A stretch of 64,000 bases of DNA from Parachlamydiaceae bacterium (GTDB lineage Bacteria; Chlamydiota; Chlamydiia; Chlamydiales; Parachlamydiaceae): assembly GCA_025451995.1 (NCBI GenBank), contig JANWJE010000138.1, forward strand, positions 1 through 64,000. The letters run 5' to 3'. The notes beneath the pieces are model-generated. The model worked only from the letters and a program-made list of their open reading frames with translations, was not told the origin of the DNA and made no database searches. Positions 55,201-61,200 of the stretch are shown here, one piece after another; positions within the stretch are counted from its first letter, which is position 1, and each line of letters starts with the position of its first letter. A program made the position numbers and the translations under genes.

Positions 55201-58200
55201 TTGACGTAATACTGATTTTTTTTCATGTTTGAATTGGATTTCATGAAGCGTTCTTACAAGGCGTTTGTTTACGGAATAATGGACTGATTGATTTTCTGCA
55301 ATCATGAATTCAGACAATAAATTTGGGATATTTTCTAAGAATCTTAGCGGATGCATCGCAACTGTTTTGAAAGAAAATAAAGGAGACAAATGGACAATAC
55401 ATCTTTCTAAAATGGGCAATGCTTGATATTCGGGTTGTAAGTGATCATCCTTTGCGAGATAAACGCTCACCATCCGTATTTTTTTTGTGGAATCTTTTAC
55501 ATGCCATGCTTGAAAAAAACTTAAACAAGCTAACACTCCATCCATTGAAATGGCTTGAATGTCGGGCAATAATAATAACACGTTTTCCGGGAATATTTTT
55601 TCTGCTTGCAATGATGCATATAGAAGGGCGTAATCAGTGACTTCAGTCATTCTCAATGTGTAAGAGCTTGAATTCACTTGCGCGAAAGCTTTACCATTCT
55701 TAACGTGGATGACAGAAGAAAATATTTTATTACCTTGAATAATATCTTCAGCTAAACGATCTTCCCTTGCATTGATGATTAATAATGGGGGGATGATAGT
55801 TACTTTAGATTGCTCAATGGATTGTGCCATCCAAACGGGCTGATAATAATGAAACTCAGGATTTTCTGGAGCAGCTGAAGGAAGTTTTCGAGTAATAAAG
55901 CTTTTTACAAACACACACACTTCCCCTTCTGAATTCACAATTGCAACATTAAACTGAGACGACCCGGAAAGTGTCGCGTAGGCATAAGCATCTTTAGGGA
56001 TAGCTTTATAAAATAAAATCTTTTGTAAATAGAAGGGTAGTTTCACTTCTTGTTCATTGCGATCATTTATCAAATGATTGATCCCAAAGACCGAACGAAG
56101 TGCTGCATCCATCATACTCGGATGTGCGACATATGCAGAATAATTCAATTCGCATTTAAGCGGTAATTTAAGCTTAATCAAACCTGCATTGTGGCTTCCA
56201 TAAACTGCCTGCGATACCTGAAAGCTATCTCCATACTCAAAACCAAAATCTTTCAACCGTTTATATATGCTCTCTTTGTTGTCGATGCATACACGACAAG
56301 CTGCTTGAATATCAGCAATGTTCAGCCTTTTGGGTTGATCATCTTCAGGCGAAAACTCGTAATTTATCTGCCCCTCTACATGTACAAGACGTTCTTTTTC
56401 ACACTGTGTAAAAATATTAAAAGCTGCCTGATCAACTCCTGGTAAATGATTGAGCTCGATCCAGATATCAATTTGCTGCAACTTCTGACAAACGATCGGC
56501 CTTAACCAGATGACTTCTTGCAGTGAAATAACTTCGCGTCCTACAGATAATGCTCCAGCAGCCCGTGCCATTTCCAAATAAAAGGTACCGGGGAGTATCA
56601 TTTCACCTGAGACTTTATGATCTACAAAATAAAAGTCTTCCGCTGTCACTCTTTTCTTAAATAGATGCGTTGGATGAGTTGAATGATGGCTATCTAAAAA
56701 TGGATGTTCTTTGGAGGGATAAGAAGACCAATAGCGCTCTTTTAAGAAAGGGTACGTGGGCAAACTGATCTTTTGATGACTTTCCCCTTGATGCAACATC
56801 TCCCAATTTAAGTCGGAACCACTGACGTAAAGATTTGCCATTGCTTCAAGATTTTCAGGAACATTCTTATCTTCATTTTTGAAATAGCCTGTTGAAATGT
56901 GTTTTTCTAAAGAAGTTTTTAATTCAGCGAGATGGGAAACAACCAGCGCACAGCGATAATGAAAGTGGCTGCGACCTATATTGAGAGTATAAGCGACATC
57001 TTCTAATGAGAGCTCCGGGTGTCTGCCTAGATAATTAGCTAGATCGATGATGCGTTGTTTTAGAGAATCGGGATGTTTTGCCGATAGAGTCACAAGGTAA
57101 TAAGGTTTTATTCTTTTACGCTCAAAGAGTTGCTCTGGAGCTTCTTCAATCACCATATGGGCATTGGTGCCGCTGAACCCAAACGAGCTTATTGTTGCCA
57201 AGCGGGGCTTAGTCTCATTCTTTTTCCAGCTTTTTAATTTTGTATTCACATAAAAGGGACTATTCGAAAAATCGATGTGTTCATTGGGTTCATTGAAATG
57301 GAGAGAGGGAACGATTTCTTTGTGTCGCAAACAAAGGAGCACCTTGATCACCCCGGCAACACCCGCCGAGGTCAATGTATGTCCTATATTGGTTTTAACG
57401 GATCCAATTGCACACGAACTCTTTTCGCTCGTATATTCTTTGAAGACTTCTCGCAACGCTTGTACTTCAATGGGATCTCCTAATTTTGTGCCGGTGCCAT
57501 GCGCCTCAACATAACTAATATCCCTTGGATTAATTTCATATTTTTTATAAATAGACTTTTGTAATTGTTCTTGAGAGCGGGCACTTGGTGCGGTAATTCC
57601 ATTGGTTGCACCATCTTGATTGATTCCTGAACCTTTGATCACACCATAAATCTGGTCTTTATCGAGCAAAGCTTTTGCTAGAGGCTTTAAGACAACTACC
57701 CCCACTCCTTCTGCTGGAACAAATCCATCTGCTTGATTACCAAAAGTTTTACATTTACCATCAAAAGACAACATCCCTGCATAGCTTGTCATGATATGCA
57801 ATTTTGGAGTTGTCAGAATACAAACCCCTCCTGCCAATGCCATTTCACATTCTCCTTCTCGCAGACTCTGGCAAGCTTGATGCAGGGCGACAAGAGAGCT
57901 TGAACATGCAGTGTCTATCGCAATAGCCGGACCAGTCAAATCGAGTAAGTAGGCAATGCGCGCGGCTAAGATAGAATTACTAGAGCCCAATAAATGATGG
58001 GCCGTTAGTTGATTATCCTCGACCATTTTCGAATGATAATCACCGGGTCCTACCCCGACAAACACACCGCACGCTTGGCCAGCCAGTTGTCCAGGCGCGT
58101 AGCCTGCATCTTCCAAAGCGTGCCAACACTCTTCTAAAAACACTCGCTGTTGAGGATCCATCTGCTCTGCTTCAAGCGGTGCAATTTGGAAAAAAGAGGG

Positions 58201-61200
58201 ATCAAATTCATCGATACCTTTTAAAAAACCACCCCATTTGCTGCTAGTTTTCCCAGGCATTTGTGGGGTGGAATCATAAAATGCTGCTTTATCCCAGCGC
58301 TCTTTAGGAATTTCAGTGACAACGTCGCGACCCTCTCTGAGAACATTCCAAAACTCATTGACATCGGTTGCACCTGGAAAGCGTCCCGATATGCCAACGA
58401 CGGCAATATCAAGTTGCGATTTCCCTGAGTTAGGTTCATAATTTTTTTTAGCGGGAGTTGCTGATTTGTTTTTACTTTCAGGGAAACTAAAAAACGAGTC
58501 GGGACCCATTTTAATAAGCGTTGTGTGATCTAATAAAACTTTTCCTATCCCTAGTCTATGATTCACATGGGTATAGGCTTCTTTTGCTTGAAAAAAGGGA
58601 TAAATACGATTGATCTTTAAAGGTTTTATCGTTCCTTCTTCAACAAAATATTGGAGTTGTTTGAATATAAAAGAAGCATATCCTGGGCGTTTGTGTAACA
58701 ACCTCTTGCAGTCAATGCTGTGGTACACTTGATTTTCGACTAGTTTCGAAAAATCTAAAGTTCCTTTTGTACGAAGACCAGCAACGGCTAAATCTAAATA
58801 ACGGCCGAAAGGAGCAAGGATACTCAGAGCCTCTTGCCTTAAGGTACCGACCAGCATATTGAGCACAAGATCAACCTGTTTTCCTGGCACATATTCCATA
58901 AAGTGTGAAAAATCAAATGACTCTTCGCGGTAATTGGCTACATACTCAATGCCAAGCTGCTGAAGATATTCCACTTTTTCTTGCGAACCCACGGTGGCAT
59001 AAATCTTTGCCCCTTGCCTTTGGGCGAGCTGAATCGCCATAAGACCTGTGCCGCTAGCAGCTGAATGGATTAAGATTTTTTCTCCCTTTTGTAACTTCCC
59101 AACTTCCATCAAGGCATAGTAGGCTGTCAAAAAAGCCTCAGGTAATGTGCATGCAGCGTCATCGCTCAAACAGGCGGGAATTAAAGAGATGAAGTTTGCA
59201 TTTACAGTGAGAAGAGCCTTGTGGGCGCCTAATTTTTCACCGCTAACCCCAAATACCCTATCTCCATTTTGATAGCCTTTGACTTCACCCCCTATCTTGA
59301 CAACTCTACCTGCAAATTCAAAGCCTGCTGAGAAAGGATAAGGCGGCATGGTGGGATAAAGCCCCTTAACGCAGAGCACATCCGGTAAAATCACAGAACT
59401 AAAGTGCACTTCGATGAGCAGATCTTCTGGACCCAAAGAATCAGGGGGGTGATTTTGAAATGAGAGCTCTTCTATGCCACCTGCCCCTAAAATTTTCAAA
59501 CTTGGATAAACAATTCCTTCTAATTCTTCTTTGGCTAGGGATTCATCATCTCTTCTGTGGCACTCTTTCTGAGGTTCATCATTTTTTTTAGAGAGTATGA
59601 TCCTAGAAACGGCAGTTGAAGACGCTAAATCGACGCAATCTTTTGATCCATAATTGCTTTGAACTGCCGTTTCTAAGATTATTGTGTTTAAATAGATTGC
59701 AAGAGATTTTACTGTGGGATGGTCATACAATTGAGTCACAGGCAGATTTAATTTCCACTTCTTGTTAATAGCCCTTATCATTTCTACGGCATTGATAGAA
59801 TCCAGACCATAATCCACGAATTTTTTATCAATATTCACCTCACTGCTTTCAAGAAAAAGTTGATTCACTAAGAGATGGGATAATTCTTTTATAATTTCTT
59901 CTGAGGTTAAGCCATTAAGTTCTTCTTTCACAGGAAGTTGTGTAAGTGGTGTTAATTTTAATAACGGTGTTTCCAGTTCGTTTTCTTTTTTCAACTGAAT
60001 ATCTTTAATTGATTCTGAAGAGGATGAAGTGGAATGGCTATCATACCAATACCGTTTTTTAAGAAACGGATAAGTAGGTAAACCCACCCTCCGATGATTT
60101 TCCCCTTGATGCAAAAGCACCCAATCGATGTCATAACCTTTGACATACAAGTTAGCCAAAGCAAAAAGCTGTTTTTGATAATGATGAGGCGCTGTTTGCC
60201 CTACCTGTTTAAGTTTTTCAATTAAACCAGACAAAACTTCTTCATAAATTGCTGCATCTTCTGGGGCATTCTCTGTTTGTCCCTTGAAACACCCTAAGGG
60301 GGTTTGTTTCTGCAGAACATTCTCTAAGGAATTTTTCAATTCTTCAAGATCAGAAGCCACTATTGCACAACGAAAGTTGAAATGGCATCGCCCAATATTG
60401 AGTGTGTAAGCTACTTCTTCTAATGAAAGATCTGTATTATCTTTTAAATAGACATGCAAATCGACGATACGTTCTTTAAGAGACTCTTCGTTCTTTGCTG
60501 ATAAGGCGACGAGATAATAAGGCTTATTTTTTTCATGTCGTAAAGATGGTTGCTTTGGAGCTTCTTCAAGAATAAGATGAACATTAGCTCCTCCAGCCCC
60601 AAAAGAACTGACCCCGGCCCGGCGTGGATACCCATTTTTTGGTTCCCAATCAGACAATTCCCGCTGCACATAAAAGGGTGTGTTCGCAAAATTGATATTT
60701 GAATTTAAACTCTCAGCATGCAGTGAAGGAACTAATTTTTGGTGTTTGAATTGCAACAGCACTTTAGTCAAAGCTGCAATACCTGCAGCCGCTTCAAGAT
60801 GTCCAATATTGGACTTCACCGAACCGATCGCACATGACTGAACAGGCAGTGTGTTGGATTGAAAAGCTCTAGATAACCCTGTGATTTCGATCGGATCCCC
60901 TAAGCTAGTGCCTGTCCCATGAGCCTCAATATAGCTAATAGTGTGTGGTTCAACTTGTGCTTGTTGAAATGCCGCTTCTATCAACTTGCCTTGTAAAATT
61001 GGATTTGGCACGGTATACCCCTGGGTTTTACCCCCGTGGTTAAGAGCCGATCCTTTAATGATTCCCTGTATTCTATCCCCGGTCTCTATTGCATCGGAAA
61101 GGCGCCTTAAAATGAGAACTCCTGCGCCTTCACCTGCAACAAAACCATCTCCACCTTCGCCAAAGCTACGACATCGCCCATCTTGGGAGGTCATATTCAT

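Noticed and set aside
36277-59682. CRISPR-like or tandem repeat array
   Set aside because: Repeats are dispersed, of different lengths, lie inside coding sequence, and no spacer periodicity or cas genes are present.
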